The notes under the pieces are model-generated. The model was given only the letters and a program-made list of their open reading frames with translations, did not search any database and was not told where the DNA came from. From WHSW01 sp963729075 (GTDB lineage Bacteria > Actinomycetota > Thermoleophilia > Solirubrobacterales > 70-9): a DNA stretch of 64,000 nucleotides. The stretch is from NCBI GenBank assembly GCA_963729075.1, contig CAVSMU010000007.1:186001-250000 (forward strand). Reading direction: 5' to 3'. The position numbers and the translations under genes are program-made. This document shows, piece by piece, positions 7,521 through 14,733 of this stretch (positions are counted from its first letter, which is position 1; every line of letters begins with the position of its first letter).

Positions 7521-7802
7521 TCAACGCCCGGGCAGTCGATGCGGCGGCGGAGCCGCTGAGATCGCCGCGAACTTCCACAGCTCTCGCGCCGCACCGGTGT
7601 ACTGATGGACGACGTCGTCGAGCTCGAACGGATCGAGCTTGCCTTCCTCGTAGCGACGGAAGCCGTCACGCAGGTGGTCGAGGAGCTGCCGTAGCTGCGT
7701 CTCGCGATAGCTCGTCACGAGTTCGACGTTGTCTCGCCGCTGCGCGCGGGTAGGTCGACGCCGGGCGCCAACGGGATTCTGAGCACGATCGGTCGAGTTC
7801 AT
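7521..7802 (-). CDS. Small conserved-type helical protein (93 aa), unknown function
   Basis: The first 25 residues are basic and low-complexity. The remainder is a helical unit with DGFRRYEEGKLDPFELDDVV followed by HQYTGAARELWKF. That acidic-Asp-Asp followed by His-x-Tyr and A-x-x-L-W pattern recurs in small actinobacterial proteins of unknown role (from memory, not searched). The chosen ATG (7802) has TACGTT 11 nt upstream, in keeping with leaderless starts nearby. It lies just beside the IS1182-like element and is oriented away from it. The C-terminal tail (AAPPPHRLPGR) may be read-through of an older stop. Confidence 0.5.
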   Translation of the reverse strand: MNSTDRAQNPVGARRRPTRAQRRDNVELVTSYRETQLRQLLDHLRDGFRRYEEGKLDPFELDDVVHQYTGAARELWKFAAISAAPPPHRLPGR

Positions 7803-7901
7803 CGCGCAGACGAAACGTACTTCGCTCGCTGGTCGCATGGGCAGGTCCCGGAACCATTCGCTTCGGATGAGAACGAGTAGCAACGCCCGCTCCGCATGGA
7901 G

Positions 7902-9284
7902 CCTGTTGCACAAACCCCCTGCTGAGCGTCCTTTCCCGTCCGATCCGCGGCCCAGGATCCGGACATGGCTCAGAACTTCCTCAGTTGCGACCGCGATCAA
8001 CCGATGCTCCTGCCGGCCGACCTGCGCGAGTGGCTTCCCGAGGATCACCTCGCCTGGTTCGTCTTAGACGCCGTCTCCGAGATGAACCTCGAGCGCTTCT
8101 TCGCCGGCTACCGGCAAGACGGCTGGGGTCGAGCAGCCCACGACCCCGAGATGATGGTCTCGCTGCTGCTCTACGCCTACGCGGTCGGCGAGCGCTCCTC
8201 GCGGCGGATCGAGCGCCGCTGCTCTGAGGACATCGCCTTCCGGGTGATCGCCGCCAACCAGGTGCCCGACCACACGACGATCGCCCGCTTTCGCGCACGC
8301 CACGCCGACGAGCTGGCCGAGCTCTTCTCCGAGGTACTGGTCCTCTGCCGCAAGGCCGGCCTGGTCTCGGTCGGCACGCTCGCCCTCGACGGCACCCGGA
8401 TCGCCGCCGACGCCGCCGATCGGAAGAACCGCACCTACGAGCAACTGGCGAAGGAGATCCTCGAGGAGGCCGCCGAGGTCGACGCAGCCGAGGACGAGAA
8501 GTTCGGCGACAAGCGCGGCGACGAGCTGCCCGGCGATCGCCAGAGCCGCCGCCAGCGCCTGCGCGACGCCAAGCGCCGCCTCGACGAAGAGCACGCGGCC
8601 AAGCAGGCGGAGATGGCCGCCTGGGAGGTCGCGATGGCCGAGCACACCGCGCGTACCGGCTACGTGCGCAAGAACAACCCGCCCAAGCCGCGCCCGATCC
8701 CGCCCAAGGAAGGCCAGCGCATCAACGTCACCGACCCCGACTCGCGCCCGGTCAAGACTCGCCATGGCTTCATCCAGGGCTACACCGCCCAGGCCGCGGC
8801 AACCGCCGAGCAGGTGATCGTCGCCGCCGAGTTGATCGCCGGTGCCAACGAGCGCCACCGCCTCGAGCCAATGGCGAGGGCCGCCGAGGAAGAGCTCACC
8901 AAGGCCGGGGTGACCGAGAAGCCAGAGCTCGTCCTCGCCGACGCCGGCTACTGGAATAGGCCTCAGATCGACGAGCTCGAGCGCAGCGGAACCAGGGTCC
9001 TCTGCCCGCCCGACGCCGACAGCCGCAAGGCACCGACGAAGATCAGATCGGGCCCCGACTACGAGCGAATGCGAAGGCGGCTTCGACAACCCGAGGCCGA
9101 GGAGGCATACCGGCGAAGACAGCAGATGGTCGAGCCGGTCTTTGCCCAGATCAAGTTGCGACAGAGGGCCGCGCGGTTCTCACGGCGAGGGTTATCCGCG
9201 TGTCGCGCCGAGTGGCGTCTGACGGCGGCGACCCACAACCTCCTGAAGCTCTATCGGGCCGGTTTGAGTCCTCAGGCGGCCTGA
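7902..9284 (+). mobile_element. IS1182-like insertion sequence (boundaries approximate)
   Basis: The transposase gene is preceded at about 7902 by cctgttgcacaaacccc, the type of end seen in IS1182/IS5-group elements. I could not find a matching inverted end downstream of 9284, so the right border is not defined and may be truncated. The flanks resemble other sequence in the segment: ctccgcatgga occurs at 7890 and again at 10934. Confidence 0.6.
7965..9284 (+). CDS. IS1182-family DDE transposase
   Basis: The 439-residue protein catalyses cut-and-paste movement of its element. The N-terminal DUF772-type domain is clear: LREWLPEDHLAWFVLDAV, then DPEMMVSLLLYAYAVGERSS and SEDIAFRVIAANQVPDHTT. The first catalytic Asp is in LALDGTRIAADA, the second in LVLADAGYWN, and the closing Glu is in RRQQMVEPVFAQIK. 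A charged coiled region (about 165-245) separates the first two, as usual in IS1182. The frame is intact and full length, so the enzyme could be active. The start context (gccc aggatccggac ATG) has weak AGGA. Confidence 0.92.
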   Translation: MAQNFLSCDRDQPMLLPADLREWLPEDHLAWFVLDAVSEMNLERFFAGYRQDGWGRAAHDPEMMVSLLLYAYAVGERSSRRIERRCSEDIAFRVIAANQVPDHTTIARFRARHADELAELFSEVLVLCRKAGLVSVGTLALDGTRIAADAADRKNRTYEQLAKEILEEAAEVDAAEDEKFGDKRGDELPGDRQSRRQRLRDAKRRLDEEHAAKQAEMAAWEVAMAEHTARTGYVRKNNPPKPRPIPPKEGQRINVTDPDSRPVKTRHGFIQGYTAQAAATAEQVIVAAELIAGANERHRLEPMARAAEEELTKAGVTEKPELVLADAGYWNRPQIDELERSGTRVLCPPDADSRKAPTKIRSGPDYERMRRRLRQPEAEEAYRRRQQMVEPVFAQIKLRQRAARFSRRGLSACRAEWRLTAATHNLLKLYRAGLSPQAA

Positions 9285-9453
9285 TCGGCCGCATTAGCGG
9301 ACCCGACCCTCGATCACCCTCCCTTGCTGCCCTGTTTCTGCGGCCGGCAGCGAGTTTTCGCGACAGCCTCCATGGGAAGCGCAACTCTTCGCGAGATACT
9401 GCGCGGGCGATGTTGTGGGTGCGCGACGACACTTCTGACAGAGGAGGACCGAG
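9285..9453. other. Region with a shared promoter module and a short leader ORF
   Basis: Bases 9367-9413 closely match 10933-10982, the promoter of the NTF2-like gene, including GATACT and the spacer up to the ATG. Here the ATG (9410) opens a 15-codon ORF ending TGA 9455-9457 that overlaps the TTG start of the next gene. Confidence 0.55.
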
Positions 9454-9457
9454 TTGA
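9410..9457 (+). CDS. Putative 15-codon leader peptide ORF
   Basis: ATG 9410 lies 9-10 nt after GATACT, so it would be the first codon of a leaderless RNA. The ORF ends in TGA overlapping the TTG start of the gene at 9454 (TTGA), and its end carries GAGGAGGA, the ribosome-binding site of that gene. Translational coupling is plausible. It may equally be the debris of an NTF2-like gene whose promoter was kept. Confidence 0.35.
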   Translation: MLWVRDDTSDRGGPS

Positions 9458-9726
9458 TCCTGGCAACGACGACGGTCGAGGATTTCGATCGCTTCTTGAG
9501 TGTCTTCTCAACCAAGGGCGCTGAGAAGCGAAAGCAGCACGGGTCCAAGGGTGCGACCGTCTTTCGCGATCCCAATGAGGACGACCGATTCTGGGTGCTT
9601 TACGACTGGGATGAGGAGGGCTTACAAAGCTTCCTCTCCGACCCAGAGGTCCCGCCGATCATTCAAGAAGCTGGGTACAAAAGACGGCTCCAGCCCGCGG
9701 AGTTCGTCGGCCAGTACGACTCCTAG
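9454..9726 (+). CDS. Small ABM/DUF1330-like dimeric-barrel protein (90 aa)
   Basis: The protein starts MILATTTVEDFDRFL and carries KQHGSKGATVFRDPNEDDR, the strand WVLYDWDEEGLQSFL, then AEFVGQYDS. This is a single small ferredoxin-like barrel unit, related to antibiotic-biosynthesis-monooxygenase-like proteins. Such units dimerise; many have no known substrate. The start is TTG with a strong GGAGGA 7 nt upstream. It lies directly downstream of the transposase and of the promoter module at 9367-9413, on the same strand. Confidence 0.65.
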   Translation: MILATTTVEDFDRFLSVFSTKGAEKRKQHGSKGATVFRDPNEDDRFWVLYDWDEEGLQSFLSDPEVPPIIQEAGYKRRLQPAEFVGQYDS

Positions 9727-9915
9727 GCCCCCGCGCCCAGAATCGGACCGGTCGAAGCCGCCCGGCTGCAGTAGTAGTCCAGAAGTAGCGCTCTGGACGA
9801 CGAGCGGTAGCGAGTCCAGCGGCTCGCACTCATCGGGCGAAGCGGCAGCCGCCGCGAACGCATGCTCAAGCGGGACTGCGGAGACTGAGAGGCTTGTGCG
9901 CGAGCGCGGCAGATG

Positions 9916-9921
9916 TAGGTT
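9916..9921 (+). promoter_or_regulatory. Leaderless -10 box (TAGGTT)
   Basis: TAGGTT ends 6 nt before the GTG start at 9928, with no Shine-Dalgarno sequence between. Confidence 0.55.
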
Positions 9922-9927
9922 CTTGCT

Positions 9928-10722
9928 GTGAGTACCGTCGTTGTTAAGGAGATCATTTCCCAGGACGGCACGCCGATCGCCGTCTGGCGAAGCGGGGCGG
10001 GGCCGCCGCTCGTACTGGTCCACGGCGCCGCCGCCGACCACAACCGCTGGGCCCCGGTGCTCCCGGCCCTGGAGGCGCGCTTCACCGTCTTGGCGATTGA
10101 CCGTCGCGGCCACGGGCAGAGTGGCGATGCGGACGACTACGCGATCGAGCGCGAGTACGAGGACGTGGCTGCGGTCGTCGAATCGGCGGGCGACGAGGTA
10201 AACGTGCTCGGGCACTCCTATGGGGGCATCTGCGCGCTCGAGTCGGCCCTGCTCACCGACGCGATCTCAAAGCTCGTTCTGTACGAGCCGCCGATGGGAT
10301 TCTTGAAGTCGCCGCCCGATGTCGTCAATCGACTTCAGCAGTTGCTCGAAGAGGACAGGCGCGACGAGTTGGTGGCCTTCTTCATGAGCGAGGTGGCCGG
10401 TCTTCCCGCCGATCAGGTCGAACTGCTGCGCTCCCTGCCCGCGTGGGAGGCGCGGCTGGCGGTTGCCCACACGATTCCGCGCGAGGAGCGAGCGAACAGG
10501 GAATACGACTTCGACCCGGATCGATTTCAAGGGCTCGACGTTCCGACGCTGTTTCTCCAGGGCGGCGACAGCCCCGCCCCGTTCAAGGAGGCCGCGGAGG
10601 CGGTGCGGGAGATGCTGCGGGACTGTCGCGTTGCGGTCATGCGCGGCCAGCGACATGCCGCGATGGATACCGGCACCGAGCTCTTTACCGTCGAGGTGCT
10701 GGGCTTTCTCGACGCTGACTAG
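9928..10722 (+). CDS. Alpha/beta-hydrolase fold enzyme
   Basis: The 264-residue protein is a canonical small alpha/beta hydrolase acting in the cytoplasm. LVHGAAADHNRW (30-41) provides the oxyanion segment, DRRGHGQS (58-65) is typical, and the nucleophile elbow GHSYGG places Ser97. VPTLFLQGGDSPAPF near 208 carries the acid region, and GQRHAA places His243. The substrate may be an ester, lactone or haloalkane-like compound and cannot be specified. The start is GTG, immediately after a TAGGTT box, so the transcript is probably leaderless. It is a single-gene unit in the accessory segment. Confidence 0.88.
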   Translation: MSTVVVKEIISQDGTPIAVWRSGAGPPLVLVHGAAADHNRWAPVLPALEARFTVLAIDRRGHGQSGDADDYAIEREYEDVAAVVESAGDEVNVLGHSYGGICALESALLTDAISKLVLYEPPMGFLKSPPDVVNRLQQLLEEDRRDELVAFFMSEVAGLPADQVELLRSLPAWEARLAVAHTIPREERANREYDFDPDRFQGLDVPTLFLQGGDSPAPFKEAAEAVREMLRDCRVAVMRGQRHAAMDTGTELFTVEVLGFLDAD

Positions 10723-10963
10723 AACCCTTGACGCCGGCACCGTCCTGCGATGCGCCAAGAATGCGGGGCGTCTCAGCGGGCCCGCTCAGTGGCGTCAACG
10801 GCTTCGAGATTGACGACCTGCGGGGGTCGCAGCGGCTCTTGGCCCGCTCCCGCATCGGACGACGAGCGGTAGCGATTCGAGGGCTCTCGCTGATCGCGCA
10901 AGGCAACAGCGAGCGAAGGTTCCGAAAGGCACTCTCCGCATGGAAAGCACAACACATTCGCGA
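10723..10963. other. Intergenic upstream of the NTF2-like gene
   Basis: No gene is seen. The last 50 bases form the promoter module that is repeated at 9367-9413. Confidence 0.5.
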
Positions 10964-10969
10964 GATACT
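10964..10969 (+). promoter_or_regulatory. Leaderless -10 box (GATACT)
   Basis: GATACT is followed by 9 nt and the ATG at 10979. The same hexamer and 9-nt spacing recur before 60692 and 61126. Confidence 0.65.
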
Positions 10970-10978
10970 GTGCGGGCG

Positions 10979-11395
10979 ATGTCGCAGGAGAACGTGGAGA
11001 TCGTGAAGGTGGCCTATGAGGCGCTTGCCGGTGGAGGTCTTGATCCCTTCATGGAGCACTTCACCGACGACATCGAGTACCGGTCGATCGAGGGTGCTCC
11101 CGACGACGACGGTCCGATCCATGGGAAGCAAGCCGTGCGGGCATGGCTGCAGGAATGGATCGACATGTTCGACGGGTTCAGGATCGAGCTTGTGGAACTG
11201 ATCGACGCAGGTGGAGACGCCGTGGTCGAAGCTGAGCGGTACGGCGGACGGGCCAAGCGCGGCAGCGGCGTCGAAACGGAGTCGGCCCTCTGGACGGTCT
11301 TCAACATCCGCGACGGAAAGATCGCCCGCGGCCGCGAGTACGCGACCCGCGAACAGGCCCTCAAAGCCGCCGGGCTGTCGGAATCTCAGAAGTAG
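10979..11395 (+). CDS. NTF2/SnoaL-like protein
   Basis: The 138-residue protein has the NTF2-like cone fold: MSQENVEIVKVAYEALAGGG at the N-terminus, then HFTDDIEYRSIEGA, PIHGKQAVRAWLQEWIDMF and the strand ALWTVFNIRDGKIARG. Many relatives are isomerases, hydrolases or ligand binders, and no activity can be assigned. The start is the ATG directly behind GATACT. A relic of the same gene type sits at 277-321, at the other end of the accessory segment, so the family was probably duplicated here. Confidence 0.8.
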   Translation: MSQENVEIVKVAYEALAGGGLDPFMEHFTDDIEYRSIEGAPDDDGPIHGKQAVRAWLQEWIDMFDGFRIELVELIDAGGDAVVEAERYGGRAKRGSGVETESALWTVFNIRDGKIARGREYATREQALKAAGLSESQK

Positions 11396-11602
11396 CGCTT
11401 CGGACGAGGGGCGGGAGCGCCGGTGTGGCTTCACACTGCTGCCCGGGTGCCCCCCGCCCTGGCCGACCGTCTCCGATGGCTGCGACGGCCCACAAATTAG
11501 GCCCCTATTGGGCCCCTGGCGGCCGTCGGGAGCGTCCGCGAGTCCGACGCAAAAGGAACGCCTGTCCCCGCTAAGTCCGTATTTCAAGCGGGTTTATCGG
11601 TA
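11396..11602. other. Intergenic between the NTF2-like gene and tRNA-Pro
   Basis: No gene is seen. A short GGCCC/GGGCC hairpin occurs near 11504-11518. This is the tRNA-proximal edge of the proposed integrated segment. Confidence 0.45.
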
Positions 11603-11631
11603 TCGGGGCGACTGGATTTGAACCAGCGACC
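11603..11631 (-). repeat. attL-like site: 3' end of tRNA-Pro
   Basis: This is identical over 29 bases to 238-266. The intact tRNA lies on this side, as expected when an element integrates at the tRNA 3' end and restores the gene. Confidence 0.75.
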
Positions 11632-11676
11632 TTCCGGCCCCCAGCCGGATGCGCTACCAGACTGCGCCACGCCCCG
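11603..11676 (-). tRNA. tRNA-Pro (anticodon GGG)
   Basis: A 74-nt cloverleaf can be drawn: acceptor CGGGGCG/CGCCCCG, anticodon stem TCCGG/CCGGA with loop CTGGGGG (anticodon GGG), and T loop TTCAAAT. The discriminator is A and CCA is not encoded. Its last 29 nt are duplicated at 238-266, marking it as an integration target. Confidence 0.95.
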
Positions 11677-11845
11677 AGACGGGGCCAGATGTTACGGGAG
11701 CGAATCGGTTGCGCGCCACTTTGTGTCCGCCAATGTCAGGCCGCCAACCACCACGAGCACTGCCTCGCAAATCGCGCCCGCTAGGCGAGGCTCGTTCTAG
11801 GCGAGGCTCGTTCCGCGTCCCCTATCCGAAGACCGCACGTGCTAG

Positions 11846-11917
11846 AGCGGGCGACCGGGATCGAACCGGCGACGTGAGCTTGGAAGGCTCAAGTGTTACC
11901 AACTACACCACGCCCGC
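11846..11917 (-). tRNA. tRNA-Gly (anticodon TCC)
   Basis: A 72-nt cloverleaf has acceptor GCGGGCG/CGCCCGC, anticodon stem TGAGC/GCTCA with loop CTTCCAA (anticodon TCC) and T loop TTCGATC. The discriminator is T and CCA is not encoded. Confidence 0.95.
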
Positions 11918-11972
11918 AATGGGCCGATGATAGGCGCCTGCGCCCTGACACCGGACCCACTCGCCGAGCCGC

Positions 11973-12590
11973 TCAGTGGCGCGGGGTGCCGCCGTCGTGC
12001 CAGCCGAGCACGACCACGAACGTCGCGTAGCCCTTCTTGCAGTGATCCTTGACCCGCCCCTCGACGGCGCCGACGCCGATCTCGTGGAAGCGGCGCTCGA
12101 GGATGTTGACCCGGTGGAACCTGGTCGCCATCCAGTTGGCGACCATCGCCTCGGCGCTCAGGGCGCAGCCGGTGTTCTCAGCGAACTGCCACATCTCCGC
12201 GCCGTCGAAGTAGCCGGCCTCGCGCAGCCGGGTCTCGAGGTCCTCCTCGCCGGCGCACTGGTGCGCGAGGCAATTGGTCTCGACCATAACCTCGCTGTGC
12301 GCGAGCCCGACCTCCTGAAGGTCCTTGTCGCGCGCGAGCCGGCCGAGGTCGCGCTTCCCGCGCTCCAGGTTGATCAGACAGCGGATCGACCGCTGCAGCG
12401 GCTTGACGCTCCGCTGCGCGGCAGGCTCCCCCGCGCCCGGGCAGCCATCTTCGACCGCCATCGCCGCCCCGGCACCGGGCCGTGGCGCGACCGCCATCGC
12501 CACGAGCAGCACGACGCCGACCGCGGCGAGCGCCCCTACCACGATCAGCCTTCGCTGTCGCGCCCATTGCATCATGGTCGTCATCGGCAT
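11973..12590 (-). CDS. Secreted CAP-domain (SCP-like) protein
   Basis: The 205-residue protein begins with a membrane-spanning signal or anchor (RRLIVVGALAAVGVVLLVAM, residues 14-33). The rest is a bacterial CAP domain: a helix INLERGKRDLGRLARDKDLQ, then AHSEVMVETNCLAH with the conserved His, FAENTG, and VNILERRFHEIGVGAVEG followed by YATFVVVLG. Extra Cys residues suggest extracellular disulphides. Bacterial CAP proteins are extracytoplasmic and of uncertain activity. The start may be ATG 12590 or the ATG at 12575 (MMQWARQRR). It lies between the Gly and Trp tRNA genes, all on the minus strand. Confidence 0.85.
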   Translation of the reverse strand: MPMTTMMQWARQRRLIVVGALAAVGVVLLVAMAVAPRPGAGAAMAVEDGCPGAGEPAAQRSVKPLQRSIRCLINLERGKRDLGRLARDKDLQEVGLAHSEVMVETNCLAHQCAGEEDLETRLREAGYFDGAEMWQFAENTGCALSAEAMVANWMATRFHRVNILERRFHEIGVGAVEGRVKDHCKKGYATFVVVLGWHDGGTPRH

Positions 12591-12659
12591 TGAAAAAAGC
12601 GCGCCCCTGCCGGCGCGCTCACCGATTCAAACCCGGCTCGGCGTGCGGAGTTGCGATGA

Positions 12660-12731
12660 CGGGGGACCGAGGAATCGAACCTCGAGCTGCGGTTTTGGAG
12701 ACCGCTATGTTCGCCGTTACACCAGTCCCCC
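12660..12731 (-). tRNA. tRNA-Trp (anticodon CCA)
   Basis: A 72-nt cloverleaf has acceptor GGGGGAC/GTCCCCC, anticodon stem GCGGT/ACCGC with loop CTCCAAA (anticodon CCA), T loop TTCGATT and discriminator G. The 3' CCA is not encoded. Confidence 0.95.
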
Positions 12732-12774
12732 TGGGCGCCGAAAGTCTAGGCGTCGGCCGTCGGATCCGGCGGAG

Positions 12775-12858
12775 TGCGGACGAGAGGATTCGAACCTCCA
12801 CGGGCCTGAGCCCACCAGGACCTAAACCTGGCGCGTATTCCAGTTCCGCCACGTCCGC
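12775..12858 (-). tRNA. tRNA-Leu (anticodon TAG)
   Basis: An 84-nt class II tRNA with acceptor GCGGACG/CGTCCGC, anticodon stem CCAGG/CCTGG with loop TTTAGGT (anticodon TAG), a long variable arm (TGGGCTCAGGCCCG) and discriminator A. Confidence 0.95.
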
Positions 12859-12934
12859 AGGTGGTCGATTGTAGGTCGCATCCGGGGATGCACCGAGCGC
12901 TTTCGGAACCGTCGCGCATGGCCGCTGCAGCGCA

Positions 12935-12940
12935 TATGCT
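12935..12940 (+). promoter_or_regulatory. Leaderless -10 box (TATGCT)
   Basis: TATGCT ends 7 nt before the ATG at 12948. Confidence 0.5.
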
Positions 12941-12947
12941 TGCGTCG

Positions 12948-13472
12948 ATGCAGGTTGCGGAAGCCCGTCCGGGCTACGAGCTCTGGCGTCCGAACAGGGA
13001 GAAGGCCGAGTGCAAGGCGATGAAGGCCGTCGTCGCGTTCGTCCTGCTGGTCAGCGCCGGGCTTCTGCTCGTGGTCACGATCGGCGGGTGGGAGCGGCTG
13101 CTCGGCACCAGCGTCGCGGTGATGACGATCATCTGGGCGGTGCTCTACGTCCTGTTCGCGTTCCTCGTGATGCGCTGGAGCCGTGGCATCCTGCCCGTAG
13201 CCGCAGCGCTCGCAATCATCCTCGCGATCTTTGCCGCGATCGCAGCTCCCGACTGGTTCGCGCGTTCGAAGGACGGACTTGACTCTCCCGCATTGCCCGA
13301 GGACCTGCTCGGCCTTCTCACCCTGATCGTCGTCCCGGTGCAGCTGCTGCTGGTGATCGTGGCGATGATCGGCTTCAACCAGGATTGGCACGTCGAGGAG
13401 GAGCGCCCGATCGGCGGTCAGCCCCTGCACGGCGAGGGCGACCGCAGCGGCGCCGCCCCCGCCCCCGCCTGA
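12948..13472 (+). CDS. Integral membrane protein with four TM helices, unknown function
   Basis: I do not recognise the family. The 174-residue protein has about 25 polar N-terminal residues, then four hydrophobic segments (AVVAFVLLVSAGLLLVVTIG; VAVMTIIWAVLYVLFAFLV; GILPVAAALAIILAIFAAIA; LGLLTLIVVPVQLLLVIVAM) and a charged tail with HVEEERPIGG. The start was chosen as the ATG directly behind TATGCT; the frame is open further upstream, but that would extend into the tRNA promoter region. It is divergent from tRNA-Leu and convergent with the SRAP gene. Confidence 0.65.
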   Translation: MQVAEARPGYELWRPNREKAECKAMKAVVAFVLLVSAGLLLVVTIGGWERLLGTSVAVMTIIWAVLYVLFAFLVMRWSRGILPVAAALAIILAIFAAIAAPDWFARSKDGLDSPALPEDLLGLLTLIVVPVQLLLVIVAMIGFNQDWHVEEERPIGGQPLHGEGDRSGAAPAPA

Positions 13473-13486
13473 TCGGCGCGGGCCCG

Positions 13487-14179
13487 CTAGAACAGAGCGC
13501 CCTGCTCCTCGCGGGGCTCGATCAGCGCCGGCCCGTCCTTGCGCACGTCGTTGACCAGGTCCGAGACCTCGCGCGCGACGAGCGCGTCGTCGGGCGCGGG
13601 GACGAGCAGGTCGAGACGGCCATCGGCGGCGCCGTCGGGGTCGAGCCACGCGCCCTCGGCGTCGGGGTCGAGGACGACGGGCATCCGGTCGTGGATCGGG
13701 CGCATCAGCTCGTTCGGCGGGCAGGTGACGATCGCGCAACTGTGCAACACGTCGTCGCTCCCGCGTCGCCGCAGCTCGGCCCAGACACCCGCGAACGCGA
13801 AGGGCTCGCCGTCGGGCCGGCTGAACCAGAGTGGGCGCTTGCCCCGCTCGTCGGTCAGCCATTCGTAGAAGCCGTCGGCGGGGATCAGGCAGCGCCGCTC
13901 ACGAAACGACTCGGCGAACGCGGACTGGGTCGCAAGGGTTTCGACCCGGGCGTTGATCAGCGGGCGTTGGCCCTTCCTCTCCGCCCAGACGCCTGGAACC
14001 AGCCCCCAGCGCAGCCGGCCGAGGTCGCGAACGTCGCCGAACCGGCGGACGGCGAGCACCGGGTCCGTCGGCGCGATGTTGTAGCGCGGCTCGTCATCGA
14101 CTTCGATCGACTCGAGGATGTCGAACCGCGCGCGTAGCCCGACCGGGTCGGGGTTCGTGAGCGTGTAGCGCCCGCACAT
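13487..14179 (-). CDS. SOS-response-associated peptidase (SRAP/YedK/HMCES family)
   Basis: This DNA-repair protein caps abasic sites in single-stranded DNA by forming a thiazolidine with Cys2. The protein begins MCGRYTL, so Cys2 is exposed after Met removal. NARVET, ADGFYEW and IHDRMPVVLDP follow in the family order and carry the Asn, Glu and His of the active site. The 230 residues match YedK. The start is fixed by Cys2, although the reading frame is open another 400 bases upstream. TACCTT lies 10 nt before the ATG, suggesting a leaderless message, and no SOS box was recognised. Confidence 0.93.
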   Translation of the reverse strand: MCGRYTLTNPDPVGLRARFDILESIEVDDEPRYNIAPTDPVLAVRRFGDVRDLGRLRWGLVPGVWAERKGQRPLINARVETLATQSAFAESFRERRCLIPADGFYEWLTDERGKRPLWFSRPDGEPFAFAGVWAELRRRGSDDVLHSCAIVTCPPNELMRPIHDRMPVVLDPDAEGAWLDPDGAADGRLDLLVPAPDDALVAREVSDLVNDVRKDGPALIEPREEQGALF

Positions 14180-14291
14180 GGTGTCCTCGAAGGTAGCGGC
14201 GTTTGTCCCCAGACCCGGCGCAAAGTTGACACCGACCGCGCGCAACGGATCGGCTCGCGGGCCCACGGTCGTCAGAATGTGGGGACGAGCG

Positions 14292-14372
14292 GCGGTGGCC
14301 AAACTGGTAAAGGCGATGGTCTCAAACACCATTGCGCGAAAGCGCATGTGGGTTCGAATCCCACCCGCCGCA
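14292..14372 (+). tRNA. tRNA-Leu (anticodon CAA)
   Basis: An 81-nt class II tRNA with acceptor GCGGTGG/CCGCCGC, anticodon stem ATGGT/ACCAT with loop CTCAAAC (anticodon CAA), variable arm TGCGCGAAAGCGCA and T loop TTCGAAT. The discriminator is A. Confidence 0.95.
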
Positions 14373-14388
14373 TCGATCGGCTGATGCC

Positions 14389-14718
14389 ATGACCAGGGCG
14401 CCAGGCGAGGTCGAGCGCGTGCTCGCCCTCGTGGCTCAGGGGGCCAACAGCTGCCAGATCTCGCGACTGACAGGCCTTGCCCGCGAAGGCACCGCATCGG
14501 CTCGAACTGGCGGCGTCGCGTCGGCCTTGCCCGGCTATGCGGTCGGACGATCCAGCGCCTCACGCCGGCGCGGCGCGCGCGCCTCGCCATCCTGGCGTTG
14601 CTCGCGGCTTACCGGCTCGCGACCCATGTCCACGATTGGCACCGAGTCACTCCGTCGCGTTGATGGATCGAACGTCATCGGGATCGAAGCGGTAGCGGCC
14701 GGTCCTCACGCCGCAGGC
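14389..14718 (+). pseudogene. Possible broken helix-turn-helix gene relic
   Basis: The ATG at 14389 opens a frame with EVERVLALVAQGANSCQISR and LTGLARE, which reads like the start of an HTH protein of the type that recognises DNA with a short recognition helix. After that the frame loses all protein character. I infer a decayed gene next to tRNA-Leu. The resemblance is weak and no catalytic part survives. Confidence 0.3.
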
Positions 14719-14724
14719 GATAAT
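14719..14724 (+). promoter_or_regulatory. Leaderless -10 box (GATAAT) of the M28 peptidase
   Basis: GATAAT, the best -10 match in the window, ends 9 nt before the GTG at 14734 and decides that start. Confidence 0.6.
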
Positions 14725-14733
14725 CCGCCGCTC

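Noticed and set aside
8064..9089. 341-codon minus-strand frame
   Set aside because: It is antisense to the transposase, with Gly/Val/Asp-rich low complexity.
9285..9320. Right inverted end of the IS1182-like element
   Set aside because: I looked for a complement of the left end (tgttgcacaaacccc) after the transposase and found no convincing match.
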